From Streptomyces pseudovenezuelae (GTDB lineage: Bacteria; Actinomycetota; Actinomycetes; Streptomycetales; Streptomycetaceae), in assembly GCF_029892565.1 (NCBI RefSeq), contig NZ_JARXVH010000003.1, forward strand, positions 620,001 through 684,000: a stretch of DNA of 64,000 bases, written 5' to 3'. Made by a program: the position numbers and the translations under genes. The notes beneath the pieces were generated by a model. It was not told the DNA's origin, did no database searches, and saw only the letters and a list, made by a program, of their open reading frames with translations. Of the stretch, positions 33,196 through 42,068 are shown piece after piece (position 1 is the stretch's first letter; each line of letters begins with the position of its first letter).

Positions 33196-35190
33196 TCAGC
33201 CGATCTGAGCGTTCTTGGAGACGGTCACCTGGTCGATGTCGGAGGTGCGCACGGTCACGGCGACCTTCCAGTCGCCGGCCATGGGGATCTGCACCCCGCT
33301 CGCCGCCCAGTGTCCGGTGGCGACGTGGTCGGGGACGACAGGCAGCGGCCCGATCTTCTTCGCCTCCAGGGTGAAGGCGACCTTTACCTCGGGGATGTCG
33401 AAGGCACGGCCGTTGGGTCGGGTGACGTAGACGTGCATCTCGTTGCCGCCCACGCGCGCGGGGTCGAAGTCGACCGACGCGACACCCTTGCCGTCCGTGC
33501 CGCCGGTGTCGAACGACATGGTCAGGGTCAGCGCCCCGGACGAGGAGTCCGACGCGGAGGAAGAGGACGAGGACGCGGCGTTGGCCGCCTTGGCGTCCTC
33601 CTCGGTGCGCCCGGGCTCGGTCTGCGTCAACACCGTGGTGACGGCGAGCAGGACGACGGCCACACCGGCCTCGGCGAGCACGGACCGGCGCAGCCCGAAG
33701 CGGCGCGGATCGGCGTCCCGCTGCCGCTTCTGCCGCGCGGTGGCGACGGCGGCCTTCTGCCGGGCGAGTTGAGCGGCGCGCTTGGAGCCGGCGGCGGCCT
33801 TGGCACCGCCGGAGCCGGAATCCGCGCCCTTGGCGCCCTTGCCGGCCGTCGCGGTCGCCTTGGCGGAGGGGGCACCGGCCCGTGCGGCGGCGGGCTCCTT
33901 CTCGCCGAGGACGCCCTCCTCAGCCGTATCCGCATCCGTGTTCGTGTCCGTATCGGTGACGGCCGTCCCCGCCAACTGCCCGGTCCACCGCCGCGAGATG
34001 AACGCGATGCCGACCAGCACCGCCACGAGCCCGATCTTGACCAGCAGCAGCTGCCCGTACCCCGTGTCGGTGAAGGCCGCCCAGGAGCCGAGCTGGCGCC
34101 AGGACTGGTAGACGCCGGTCGCGACGACCGCGACGACGCTGCCGAAGGCGACCTGGGAGAAACGGCGTACGGCCGAGACCTCGAGCGGGGTCTGGGACCG
34201 GTACAGCGCGACGAGCAGTGCGCACAGCCCGCCCAGCCAGGTGGCGACGGCCAGCAGGTGGAGGACGTCGACCGGCATCGCGATGCCCGGCTGGAGCCCG
34301 GTCGAGGCGTGCTCGGCCATCGCCCAGCTCGCCGCGAGCCCGGCGGCCACCACGGACCCGCCGATCGCGAGCCCGAAGGTCAGGTCCCGCTTCTCCTCGT
34401 CCTCCCGCTTCTCGTACGCCCCGAAGAGCACCGCGATGAAGAGGGCCGCCGCGGCGAGCAGCAGCAGCCGGGAGATCAGGGCCGCGCCCGTCTTGGTCTG
34501 CAGCACCTGCCCGAGCAGGTTCAGGTCGAAGATCGCGCCGACCTTGCCGGAGCTGGTGTAGGAGCCGCGCAGGAGCAGCAGCAGAAGGGTGGACGCGGTG
34601 ATCGTCAGCCACCCGGAGACCACCAGCCGCTGCACCGGCCGTACGCCGGCCCCACGCTGCCAGCAGGCCAGCACGAAGGCGCCCCCGCCGACCATGAGGA
34701 TGAAACCGGCGTACGACATGTACCGCCCGAAGCCGTACAGCCAGCCGACGATTCCGCCGCCGACGGTCTCGTCGGAGACCGAGACGGTGGTCGTGGAGGG
34801 GGCGCCGATGGAGAAGGTGAAGGCCCCGGCGACGGGGTGGCTGTCGGCCGAGACGACCTGCCAGGACACCGTGTAGGTGCCGTCGGGCAGGCCGCTGTGC
34901 AGCGGCACGGCGTACGTCGTGCCGCTGGTCTCGGTCGGCTTGCCGGTGTCGACGCGCTTGCCCTTGGGGTCCAGGACGCGCAGGGAGTCGCTGGAGGTGG
35001 CCACCTTCTCGGAGAAGGTGAGCGCGACCTCGGTGGGCGCCTTGTCGACCACCACCCCCTGAGAGGGGTCGCTGCCGGTCAGCGCGGCGTGCGCGGAGGC
35101 CGGGCCGGCGCCGGCGAGCAGCGCGCCGAAGACGGCCAGGAACAGCAGCACCAGCGTGCGCGTGCGGCGGGGGGTGATGGTCGGTGTCAC
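33196..35190 (-). CDS. Copper resistance CopC-CopD fusion (YcnJ type)
   Basis: A 664-residue copper-handling membrane protein. The N-terminal signal peptide is followed by a CopC beta-domain beginning HAALTGSDPSQG (N-terminal His as likely Cu ligand) with a second His in SADSHPVAG. Eight or so transmembrane helices of CopD follow (about residues 150-400). A disordered Asp/Thr then Ala/Lys-rich stretch and one more helix come next. The C-terminal extracellular beta-domain runs from about residue 550. The GTG start follows GAGGGAGG. It probably imports or delivers copper across the membrane. Confidence 0.92.
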   Translation of the reverse strand: MTPTITPRRTRTLVLLFLAVFGALLAGAGPASAHAALTGSDPSQGVVVDKAPTEVALTFSEKVATSSDSLRVLDPKGKRVDTGKPTETSGTTYAVPLHSGLPDGTYTVSWQVVSADSHPVAGAFTFSIGAPSTTTVSVSDETVGGGIVGWLYGFGRYMSYAGFILMVGGGAFVLACWQRGAGVRPVQRLVVSGWLTITASTLLLLLLRGSYTSSGKVGAIFDLNLLGQVLQTKTGAALISRLLLLAAAALFIAVLFGAYEKREDEEKRDLTFGLAIGGSVVAAGLAASWAMAEHASTGLQPGIAMPVDVLHLLAVATWLGGLCALLVALYRSQTPLEVSAVRRFSQVAFGSVVAVVATGVYQSWRQLGSWAAFTDTGYGQLLLVKIGLVAVLVGIAFISRRWTGQLAGTAVTDTDTNTDADTAEEGVLGEKEPAAARAGAPSAKATATAGKGAKGADSGSGGAKAAAGSKRAAQLARQKAAVATARQKRQRDADPRRFGLRRSVLAEAGVAVVLLAVTTVLTQTEPGRTEEDAKAANAASSSSSSASDSSSGALTLTMSFDTGGTDGKGVASVDFDPARVGGNEMHVYVTRPNGRAFDIPEVKVAFTLEAKKIGPLPVVPDHVATGHWAASGVQIPMAGDWKVAVTVRTSDIDQVTVSKNAQIG

Positions 35191-35203
35191 GGTCGTGCCT
35201 CCC

Positions 35204-35674
35204 TCAGTGGCCGGTCGCAGGGTTGTACGTGGCCGACTTCACCGGCATCTCGACCGTGATGGGGTCGGATTTGGCGAAGTGCAGTTCGACGGTCACTTTC
35301 TCGCCCTGCTTCGGCTTCCGCTTCAGCTTCTCGAACATCAGGTGGTTACCGCCGCTCTTGAACACGAGTTGACCGTGTGCGGGCACATCGAGGGACTTGA
35401 CCTCCTCCATCGACTGCCCGACCGTCTCGTGCACGGAGACGCTGCCCGCGGCGGAGCTGCTGACCGAGGTCAACTCGTCCTTCGCGCCGCCCTTGTTGGC
35501 GATGGTCAGGAACCCGGCCGCCATGTCCGAGATCGGCTGGGGCATGTACGAGGAGCTGACGGACAGTTCGGCCCTGCCGTCGCCGGAGCCGCCGCACCCC
35601 GTCAGGACGACCGCCCCCGCTATCACCGCGGCGGGCAGCGCGAGACGCCTGGCGGGCGGCACGAGGTGCCTCAC
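35204..35674 (-). CDS. ecuC: PCu(A)C-type periplasmic copper chaperone lipoprotein (ECuC)
   Basis: A 156-residue exported protein with lipobox LTGCGG near residue 27, so it is probably anchored to the membrane. The copper motif H-x(n)-M...H-x-M is visible as SVHETVGQSM and GNHLMF. In S. lividans the orthologue ECuC passes Cu(I) to Sco. The GTG at 35674 overlaps the sco stop (GTGA), with GGGGGAG as ribosome site. Confidence 0.9.
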   Translation of the reverse strand: MRHLVPPARRLALPAAVIAGAVVLTGCGGSGDGRAELSVSSSYMPQPISDMAAGFLTIANKGGAKDELTSVSSSAAGSVSVHETVGQSMEEVKSLDVPAHGQLVFKSGGNHLMFEKLKRKPKQGEKVTVELHFAKSDPITVEMPVKSATYNPATGH

Positions 35675-36324
35675 GGGTTCTCCCCCTTGATCAGTTTGGG
35701 GAGGTCCTTGGTGTAGTCGTCCACGGTCGCGTCCTCGCCGTACAGGACGTAACCGCCGTCGGTCTTCGGCGAGAAGGCGATGACCTGGGTGCCGTGCACC
35801 GAGACGACCTTGCCGGTCTTCTTGTCCTTGTGGGTCGGCTCGATGGAGATGCCCATGGTGCGGGCGCCGGCCTGGATGGTGGCGAAGTCGCCGGTCAGGC
35901 CGACGATCTGCGAGTCGATGCCCTTGAGCCACTTGCCGAGTTCGGCCGGGGTGTCACGGCCCGGGTCGGTGGTGACGAACACGATCCGCAGCCTGTTCTG
36001 CTCCGCCTTGGACAGCTGCTTCTTGGCGACGGCGAGGTTGTTCATCGTCAGCGGGCAGATGTCGGGGCAGTGGGTGTAGCCGAAGTAGATCAGGGTCGGC
36101 CGGCCCGCGGTCTCCTTACGGAGGTCGTACTTCTCGCCCTGCGTGTCGGTGAGGACGAGGTCCGGCTTCTCGAACGGCTTGTCGAGCACGGTCGCGGCCT
36201 TCTGCGAGGTGTCCTCGGAGACCACGGCGACGGGTGAGTTGTCGCTGTCGCCGCTGCCGCAGGCGGAGAGGGTCAGGGTGGCGGCGGCGAGCAGCGCGGC
36301 CGCGGCGAACGTCTTCTTGCGCAT
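35671..36324 (-). CDS. sco: Sco/SenC-family copper chaperone lipoprotein
   Basis: A 217-residue thioredoxin-fold protein that delivers copper to the CuA site of cytochrome oxidase and, in S. lividans, to GlxA. Signal and lipobox LTLSACGSG, Cu-binding YTHCPDICPLT (CxxxC) and distal His in VVSVHGTQVI. The ATG at 36324 follows GGGAC. A 13-bp hairpin between it and the upstream YcnI gene may partly separate transcription. Confidence 0.94.
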   Translation of the reverse strand: MRKKTFAAAALLAAATLTLSACGSGDSDNSPVAVVSEDTSQKAATVLDKPFEKPDLVLTDTQGEKYDLRKETAGRPTLIYFGYTHCPDICPLTMNNLAVAKKQLSKAEQNRLRIVFVTTDPGRDTPAELGKWLKGIDSQIVGLTGDFATIQAGARTMGISIEPTHKDKKTGKVVSVHGTQVIAFSPKTDGGYVLYGEDATVDDYTKDLPKLIKGENP

Positions 36325-36355
36325 AGAAAAATGTCCCAGATGTGAGAGCTCCGCT

Positions 36356-36386
36356 GTGCACCGGGGTCGCGCGGACCCCGGTGCAC
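36356..36386 (-). terminator. Intercistronic hairpin between YcnI-domain gene and sco
   Basis: GTGCACCGGGGTC (36356-36368) and GACCCCGGTGCAC (36374-36386) form a perfect 13-bp stem with a 5-nt loop. Transcripts of the leftward YcnI gene meet it just after the stop. It is either a terminator or attenuator, with sco possibly having its own promoter. Confidence 0.65.
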
Positions 36387-36403
36387 GCGGACCGGAGTGG
36401 GCC

Positions 36404-37147
36404 TCAGGCGTTGGTACGCCGACGGCCGGCCAGCACGCCGTACGCCACGCCCAGCGCGCCCACCACGATCCCCACGACGCCGAGCACGCGCGCGGTGGTG
36501 TCACTGCTGTCGGCGGAGGCCGTGGTGGTGGCGGCCGTCTTCTCGGTCGCCTTGGAGTCGTCGGAGGCGTCCTCGGCGGTCGTCGAGCCGTGGTGGTCCT
36601 CGGAGGCGGCGGAGAGAGCGAGCACCGGGGCCGGGTTCTCGGGCTCCTCCGCGCCGTCCTCCTGGACCTCGATCCAGCGCACGACCTCCTTGTCGGAGTA
36701 CGTCTGGATCGCCTTGAAGACGAGTTCGTCGGTGTCCTCGGGCAGCGCGCCCACGGAGACCGGGAACTTCTGGAAGTAGCCGGGCTCGACGCCCTTGCCC
36801 GTGGCGGTCCAGGTGATCTTGGAGACCGCCTCGCTGATCTTCTCGCCGTGCATCTCGATCGGCTTGGCCAGCTTGGCCTTGGTGACCTGGATCTTCCAGC
36901 CGGCCATCGGCTCCGGCATCGCCGAGGCCAGCGGGTGGTCGGTCGGGAAGGCGACCTCCAGCTTGGTGGTCGAGGCGTCGTCGCGCTCGTTGGGGACCTT
37001 GAAGTCCACCACCGCGTAACCGCCCTTGGCGGCGGCGCCCTCCGGCTGCACGCTGACGTGCGCGAACGCGGGCGAGGACAGCACAACGACGGTGGTGACA
37101 GCAGTGGCGGCGACGGCGGCGGTGGCGCCGAGACGGGAAGCCTTCAT
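36404..37147 (-). CDS. YcnI-domain (DUF1775) copper-binding membrane protein
   Basis: A 247-residue exported protein. The signal peptide ends FAHV, leaving an N-terminal His after cleavage (HVSVQPEGA), which is the copper ligand in the YcnI family. A beta-domain runs to about residue 165. A Ser/Thr/Asp-rich linker and one C-terminal transmembrane helix (VLGVVGIVVGALGVAYGVLA) with basic anchor follow. The ATG follows GGAG at a long spacing. It acts with CopCD and the chaperones downstream. Confidence 0.88.
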   Translation of the reverse strand: MKASRLGATAAVAATAVTTVVVLSSPAFAHVSVQPEGAAAKGGYAVVDFKVPNERDDASTTKLEVAFPTDHPLASAMPEPMAGWKIQVTKAKLAKPIEMHGEKISEAVSKITWTATGKGVEPGYFQKFPVSVGALPEDTDELVFKAIQTYSDKEVVRWIEVQEDGAEEPENPAPVLALSAASEDHHGSTTAEDASDDSKATEKTAATTTASADSSDTTARVLGVVGIVVGALGVAYGVLAGRRRTNA

Positions 37148-37333
37148 GGCAGGGAGCACTCCACTTCGAGTGTGGTTCCGGTGATCCGGATGGTCTGAGG
37201 GCGGGCGTGCCGAACGGGCACGCACGCGTGTGCCGCACGACGGCGGCCCCTCTCCGGTCCCGGTGGTGGATGTCCCAGGGGATGCATCCAGCCGGACGTG
37301 TCCTGCTGGATACGGAGTGGCGGGCGCGTCGCG

Positions 37334-38221
37334 TCAGGCGGCGAGGGCGAGAGCGCGTGCGGCGGCGGCCGGCGGGCCGCGCCTGATCACCGTGTGCTGG
37401 AGCGCGGTGGTACGGGGCTTGGGCGGCGCGAGCAGGGCGGTGCGCGGCGGCCCTGGGACCGTCTCGGGCGCCGTCGGGAGCCCGGCACGCAGGGCGCGCA
37501 CCAGAGCGAGCGCCGCGCGCAGGGACCGTACGAGCGCCCCCTCGGTCAGGGAGAGGGCGGACAGTTCGACGAGCCGTCGCACGGCCAGGTCTCCGCGGCG
37601 CAGCAGCCAGCCGGCGGCGATCCCCGCGAGGACGTGGGCGAGCAGCATCGGCAGGGACGGCAGCAGCGAGGCGGCCGAGCCGGCGCTGGACAGCGCGTCC
37701 GCGGGGTGGTGCATGGAGCCCATGTCCATGCCCGGCATGCCGGTCGTCCGGTCCGGGGTGAGCCGGGCGTCGGAGAGGATCTGTCGGGCCTGGTTGGGGC
37801 TGATGGCCGCCGCGGTGGTGCCGCAGACGATCCGTGCCGCCCGCTCCACGAGGGACAGGTCCGTCGTCGACATCGAGGCCATCGAGGACGCCGAACCCGA
37901 CGCCGTGCCCGTCGACATCGAGCCGCCCGCCATACCCGCCATGCCGTGCTGTCCGAGTCCGAACAGCGTGTGCAGCACGGTCTGGCCGAGGGCGAGGAGG
38001 GTCGCGATCCCGGGCAGCGAGCGCTCGCGTCCGGCGAGCGGTGCCGCGACCAGGACGACGCCCAGGAAGCCCGCGACGAGCGTCCACGGCGGAACCGTGG
38101 CGCAGGAGGCGAACGCGTGACCTGCCCCGGCCAGCACGACGCAGACCGCGGCGAACACCGTGGCCCGCAGGATCCGGAGGTCTCTTCCGGAACGCGCCGT
38201 ACGCTCGTGGGGGGCAGTCAT
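37334..38221 (-). CDS. Met/His-rich multi-span membrane protein of the copper cluster
   Basis: A 295-residue integral membrane protein with about 4 hydrophobic helices. Two Met/His-rich loops (QHGMAGMAGGSM and MPGMDMGSMHHP) look like outer-face Cu(I) ligands. It precedes YcnI by 187 bp, a gap that contains a 7-bp hairpin at 37205-37223. It is not a member of a family I can name; copper binding is inferred from composition and neighbours. Confidence 0.75.
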   Translation of the reverse strand: MTAPHERTARSGRDLRILRATVFAAVCVVLAGAGHAFASCATVPPWTLVAGFLGVVLVAAPLAGRERSLPGIATLLALGQTVLHTLFGLGQHGMAGMAGGSMSTGTASGSASSMASMSTTDLSLVERAARIVCGTTAAAISPNQARQILSDARLTPDRTTGMPGMDMGSMHHPADALSSAGSAASLLPSLPMLLAHVLAGIAAGWLLRRGDLAVRRLVELSALSLTEGALVRSLRAALALVRALRAGLPTAPETVPGPPRTALLAPPKPRTTALQHTVIRRGPPAAAARALALAA

Positions 38222-38444
38222 GGCGGGCTCATCATCGCACTGGGCTTATCGGTCCCATACGGCAGGTCCGCAAGATGACATAACAACCGGAAGATCACTC
38301 TCTGGCCCGGGCCGCCCCCACATACACCGATTCCGCCTGACACGCATCGACCGTATGGGCGGTATCACGTCAACTCCACGCTTATACCGGGGCACTGGCG
38401 GCAATAGGTAACGGTATGTCGAGCCGCGGCCAGGAGGCAGGAGC

Positions 38445-38894
38445 ATGAGCATCTGGTGGTCACTCCATCTGCGCCGCGAGGCTGCGAGCGTGCCGCTCGC
38501 CCGGCGCCTGCTGCTCGGCACCATGGAGACCGCGGGCGTCGACCCCGACATCTCCTACGACCTCTCGGTCGCCCTCAGTGAGGCCTGCGCGAACGCCGTC
38601 GAGCACGGCGGTTCCGCCACGTCCGGCGGTTCCTCGGAGGCGTACCGGGTCACCGCCTACCTGGACGGCGTCAAGTGTCGTATCGAGGTGACCGATTCGG
38701 GCCCCGGCATCACCGCCCCGTCCGTCCCGGCCCGCCCCGCCCGCACGGACGCCGAGCACGGCCGTGGCCTGACCCTGATCCAGGAACTCGCCGACCACGT
38801 CCACATCGGCAACAAGCCGGGCCGCGCGGGCACGGTGGTCAGCTTCGACAAGATCCTGAAGTGGCAGGAGGACGCGCCGCTGATGGCGGTGTAG
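38445..38894 (+). CDS. Anti-sigma-factor-like ATP-binding protein (RsbW/HATPase_c_2)
   Basis: A 149-residue GHKL-fold serine kinase-like protein that binds ATP and probably a sigma factor or anti-anti-sigma factor. N-box ACANAVEHGG, G1 DSGPGI and G2 HGRGLTLIQELAD. Good ribosome site AGGAGG. No sigma factor overlaps it, though an ECF41 sigma gene lies 1.3 kb downstream. Streptomyces encode dozens of such proteins that switch partners with PP2C phosphatases such as the one at 46575. Confidence 0.87.
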   Translation: MSIWWSLHLRREAASVPLARRLLLGTMETAGVDPDISYDLSVALSEACANAVEHGGSATSGGSSEAYRVTAYLDGVKCRIEVTDSGPGITAPSVPARPARTDAEHGRGLTLIQELADHVHIGNKPGRAGTVVSFDKILKWQEDAPLMAV

Positions 38895-38958
38895 GTCCAG
38901 GTGTAGATCCCGGTGTGGATCCACCTCACTTCTTCGGGCGCTGTCTCGTCACTGGGGC

Positions 38959-39384
38959 ATGAACACGAAAATCCGGTACGCGGCTCTCGGCCTGTTGGCC
39001 GTGGTTGCCCTGTACACAGGCTTCTGGGCATATTTCTCCCCAACGGGGTGGTATGCGAATTTCCCCGGCCTCGGACTGAGCTGGCTGCCTCAGCTGGGCC
39101 CCTACAACGAACACCTCGCGAAGGACGCCGGCGCCATGTTCCTGGCCATGGGCGCCCTGACGCTCATCGCCCTGCGGTCCGTGCGCAACAACCGGCTGGT
39201 GCAGACGACGGGCGCGGTGTGGCTGGTCTTCAACGTGCTGCACTTCAGCTATCACGTGCAGCATCTCGACATGTACGGAACGCGTGACCAGGTGCTCAAC
39301 GTGGTCTTCCTGGCCGCGCTGGTGCTGCTGGCCGTCGTCCTGCTGCTGCCGGTCCGGTCCGTTCGAGGGGACGGCACCCGATGA
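38959..39384 (+). CDS. Small four-helix membrane protein
   Basis: A 141-residue protein with four predicted helices (AALGLLAVVALYTGFWAYF, AGAMFLAMGALTLIAL, VWLVFNVLHFSYHV, VVFLAALVLLAVVLLL). Two His are in the third and fourth segments (LHFSYHVQHLD). DoxX-like or redox-linked functions are possible. It is coupled to the oxidoreductase gene by an ATGA overlap. Membership of an ECF41-regulated group is inferred. Confidence 0.75.
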   Translation: MNTKIRYAALGLLAVVALYTGFWAYFSPTGWYANFPGLGLSWLPQLGPYNEHLAKDAGAMFLAMGALTLIALRSVRNNRLVQTTGAVWLVFNVLHFSYHVQHLDMYGTRDQVLNVVFLAALVLLAVVLLLPVRSVRGDGTR

Positions 39385-40172
39385 CGTACGAGAGCATGAG
39401 CGCGAAGGAAGGGCCCGGCATGCGGATCGCGGTGGCAGGCGGGACCGGGCTGGTCGGACGGTTCGTGGTCGAGGAGCTGACCGCGGCGGGCCAGGAGCCG
39501 GTGGTGCTGTCCCGGTCGCGAGGGGTGGACCTCGTCGCGGGCACGGGGCTCGACGCGGCCCTGGCGGGTGTGGACGCGGTCGTCGACGTGAGCAATGTGA
39601 CGACCACGAGCGCCAAGAAGGCCGTCGCGTTCTTCGAGAGCGCGAGCCGCAACCTCCTGGACGCCGAAGAGCGGGCCGGGGTACGGCACCACGTCGCGCT
39701 GTCGATCGTCGGCATCGACCGGGTCGGCCTCGGCTACTACCAGGGCAAACTCCGCCAGGAGGAGCTCGTGCGGAGCGGCCCGACCCCGTGGACGGTGCTG
39801 CGCGCCACGCAGTTCCACGAGTTCGCGGAGCAGACCCTCGACCGGATCCCGAAACCGCTCGCGGTGGTGCCCCGGATGCGGACCCAGCCGGTCGCGGCCC
39901 GCGAGGTCGCCCAGCACCTCGTGCAGCTCGCCCTGGCCCCGGCCCAGGGCATGGCCCCCGAACTCGCCGGACCGCGGGTCGAGCAGCTCGTCGACATGGT
40001 CCGCCGGCTGCTGCGGGCCCGGAATCAGCGCCGCCTGGTCCTGCCCGTCAAGCTGCCCGGCGCCACGGGCGCTGCCATGACCGGCGACGGCCAACTGCCC
40101 ACCGGACCGGGCACGCGAGGCAGTCAGACCTTCGACACCTGGCTCGCCGACACCGTCGTACAAGGAGGTTGA
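39381..40172 (+). CDS. NAD(P)-binding NmrA/SDR-like oxidoreductase
   Basis: A 263-residue extended-SDR protein with Rossmann motif GGTGLVGRFVVEEL and core stretch DVSNVTTTSAKKAVAFFES. NmrA-like proteins may be redox sensors or epimerases. The gene starts at ATG 39381 (overlapping the membrane protein stop) or at ATG 39420 (MRIAVAGG) with an AAGGAAG site. It ends 7 bp before the ECF41 sigma gene, which matches the known association of ECF41 with oxidoreductase or epimerase genes. Confidence 0.85.
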   Translation: MTYESMSAKEGPGMRIAVAGGTGLVGRFVVEELTAAGQEPVVLSRSRGVDLVAGTGLDAALAGVDAVVDVSNVTTTSAKKAVAFFESASRNLLDAEERAGVRHHVALSIVGIDRVGLGYYQGKLRQEELVRSGPTPWTVLRATQFHEFAEQTLDRIPKPLAVVPRMRTQPVAAREVAQHLVQLALAPAQGMAPELAGPRVEQLVDMVRRLLRARNQRRLVLPVKLPGATGAAMTGDGQLPTGPGTRGSQTFDTWLADTVVQGG

Positions 40173-40179
40173 CAGCGCC

Positions 40180-41103
40180 GTGCCCCCGCCGACCGGACCC
40201 GATCAGGACCCCACCCTCGGCTCGCTCAGGACCGAGCGGCGCCGGCTGCTCAACCTCGGCTACCGGATGCTCGGTTCCGTGCAGGACGCCGAGGACGTCG
40301 TCCAGGAGACGTACGCCCGCTGGTACGCCCTGCCCGAGGAGCGGCAGCGGGAGATCGACGTACCGCTGGCGTGGCTGACCCGGGTCGCCTCGCGGATCTG
40401 CCTCGACCAGCTCGCCTCGGCGCGGGTCCGCCGGGAGCGCTACACCGGTGAGTGGCTGCCCGAGCCCGTCCGGCACAGCGCCACGTGGACCAGCACCGGC
40501 GAGGACGCGGCCCGGGACGATCCCGCCGACCGGATCACCCTCGACGAGTCGGTCAGCATGGGGATGCTCGTGGTGCTGGACTCGATCACGCCCGCGGAAC
40601 GCGTCGCCTTCGTCCTGCACGACGTCTTCGGCATCCCGTTCGCGGAGGTCGCCGAGACGGTGGGCCGCAGCTCCGCGGCCTGCCGCCAGCTCGCCGCCTC
40701 CGCGCGCAGGCGCCTTGCCGACCAACGGCCCGGCGGCAGTACGGCGCAGGAGCACCGGCAGGTCGTCTCCGCGTTCCGCGCGGCGTGCGAGACCGGCGAC
40801 CTCGACGCGCTCGTCGCCCTGCTCGACCCGGACGTCGAGTCGCGCAGCGACGGCGGTGGCAAGGTGCGGGCGGCCCTGCGCCCGGTCGTCGGCCGCGACA
40901 AGGTGGCCCGGCTCTTCCTCGGACTCATGTGCAGGGAACCGGAGTTGGAACTCGTCGAGGAGGACGTCAACGGCACGCCCGGCGTGGTGGTCCGCATCGC
41001 CGGCACCACCTTCGCCGTCCTCGCCGCGGACGTCCACGACGGACTGATCACCGACCTCTGGCTGATCGTCAACCCGGACAAGCTCCACGCGTGGACCGCC
41101 TGA
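40180..41103 (+). CDS. ECF41-family (SigJ-like) RNA polymerase sigma factor
   Basis: A 307-residue ECF sigma factor with sigma2 (GYRMLGSVQDAEDVVQETYARW), sigma4 (ITPAERVAFVLHDVFGIPFAEV) and a SnoaL-like C-terminal regulatory domain. Two hallmark motifs of that domain are present: DGGGK and, at the C-terminus, NPDKL. In ECF41 the C-terminal part controls activity in place of an anti-sigma factor. GTG start with AAGGAGG. The partner oxidoreductase gene is directly upstream. Confidence 0.92.
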   Translation: MPPPTGPDQDPTLGSLRTERRRLLNLGYRMLGSVQDAEDVVQETYARWYALPEERQREIDVPLAWLTRVASRICLDQLASARVRRERYTGEWLPEPVRHSATWTSTGEDAARDDPADRITLDESVSMGMLVVLDSITPAERVAFVLHDVFGIPFAEVAETVGRSSAACRQLAASARRRLADQRPGGSTAQEHRQVVSAFRAACETGDLDALVALLDPDVESRSDGGGKVRAALRPVVGRDKVARLFLGLMCREPELELVEEDVNGTPGVVVRIAGTTFAVLAADVHDGLITDLWLIVNPDKLHAWTA

Positions 41104-41234
41104 CGGCGTGCGCCACCGGCGTCCCCGCCCTCGGCTTCCTCGGGCGCTCACAGGTTGCTCTTATGTCGGCCCAACATCCTTGACGGCAGGGGTACTTACC
41201 TTCCCGCTGATGACGGGAGGCAGAGGAGGCATCC

Positions 41235-42068
41235 ATGAGCAGTCGTGAGGACGAGACGCTGGCGCAGGTCGCCGTGACCGCGCTGACCGGGCAGTTGGCC
41301 CTGGCTCCCAAGCCCGGCCTGCCCGACCCGCGCGACCTGGGCGCCCGGGCCCTGTGCCGGGACCACGGGTCCCTGCGCTGGTCGGCCAAGGCGCTCGCGC
41401 CCGGCCTCGCGGCGATGGCCGCCGCCGCCCGCCGCATCGGCGAGCCCACCCCCGCGTTACGGGCCGAACTGGGCGCGATCGGCAGATCCACCGAGCACTC
41501 GGTGCGCCTCGCGGGCGGCGGCCACAAGGGCGCCCTGTGGGCGCTCGGCTTCCTCGTAGCGGCCGCCGCGCTCACCCCCGGCGCAGGTGGGCGCGAGGCG
41601 GCCGTGACGGCCAAGAGGATCGCCTCCTACAACGACAAGGGCGCCCCGCGCCGGCCCTCGCGCGGCTCGTCGATCTCCGTGAAGTACGGCGCCGCGGGCG
41701 CCCGGGGCGAGGCCCGCGCCGGATTCCCGCACGTACGCCGGGCGTTGGACGCCCTCGCGAAGGCACGCGCGGCCGGCGCCACGGAGGCCGAGGCCCGCCT
41801 GGACGCCCTGTTCACCGTGATGTCCACCCTCCAGGACACGGAACTGCTGTACGCGGCGGGCCCGTTGGGCCTACGGCATGTACAGGCGGGCGCCCGCGGA
41901 GTGCTGGAAGCGGGCGGTACGTCGACGACGGCGGGCGCCGAAGCCCTCGCGAGCCTCGACGCCGATCTGCACGCACGCGCGTGGAGCCCGCGGGGGAGTG
42001 CCGGTCTGCTGGCCGGGGCGCTGTTCCTGGACGCCCTGCCGGTCAGCTCGCGAGCACCGGCCGCCTGA
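41235..42068 (+). CDS. Triphosphoribosyl-dephospho-CoA synthase-like protein (CitG/MdcB family)
   Basis: A 277-residue CitG-family protein. In other bacteria this family makes the prosthetic-group precursor of citrate lyase or malonate decarboxylase from dephospho-CoA and ATP. Conserved blocks seen: APKPGLPDPRDLGAR, GRSTEHSVRLAGGGHKGALW, SSISVKYGAAGARGEARAGFPHVRR. No citrate lyase or malonate decarboxylase genes are in the window, so the target is unknown. ATG follows GAGGAGG. Its 3' end overlaps the convergent MFS gene by 26 bp. Confidence 0.82.
   Translation: MSSREDETLAQVAVTALTGQLALAPKPGLPDPRDLGARALCRDHGSLRWSAKALAPGLAAMAAAARRIGEPTPALRAELGAIGRSTEHSVRLAGGGHKGALWALGFLVAAAALTPGAGGREAAVTAKRIASYNDKGAPRRPSRGSSISVKYGAAGARGEARAGFPHVRRALDALAKARAAGATEAEARLDALFTVMSTLQDTELLYAAGPLGLRHVQAGARGVLEAGGTSTTAGAEALASLDADLHARAWSPRGSAGLLAGALFLDALPVSSRAPAA

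Noticed and set aside
38890..38958. ECF41-type promoter (TGTCACA with CGTC) before the ECF41 operon
   Set aside because: No such sequence was found in the gap upstream of the membrane protein gene.
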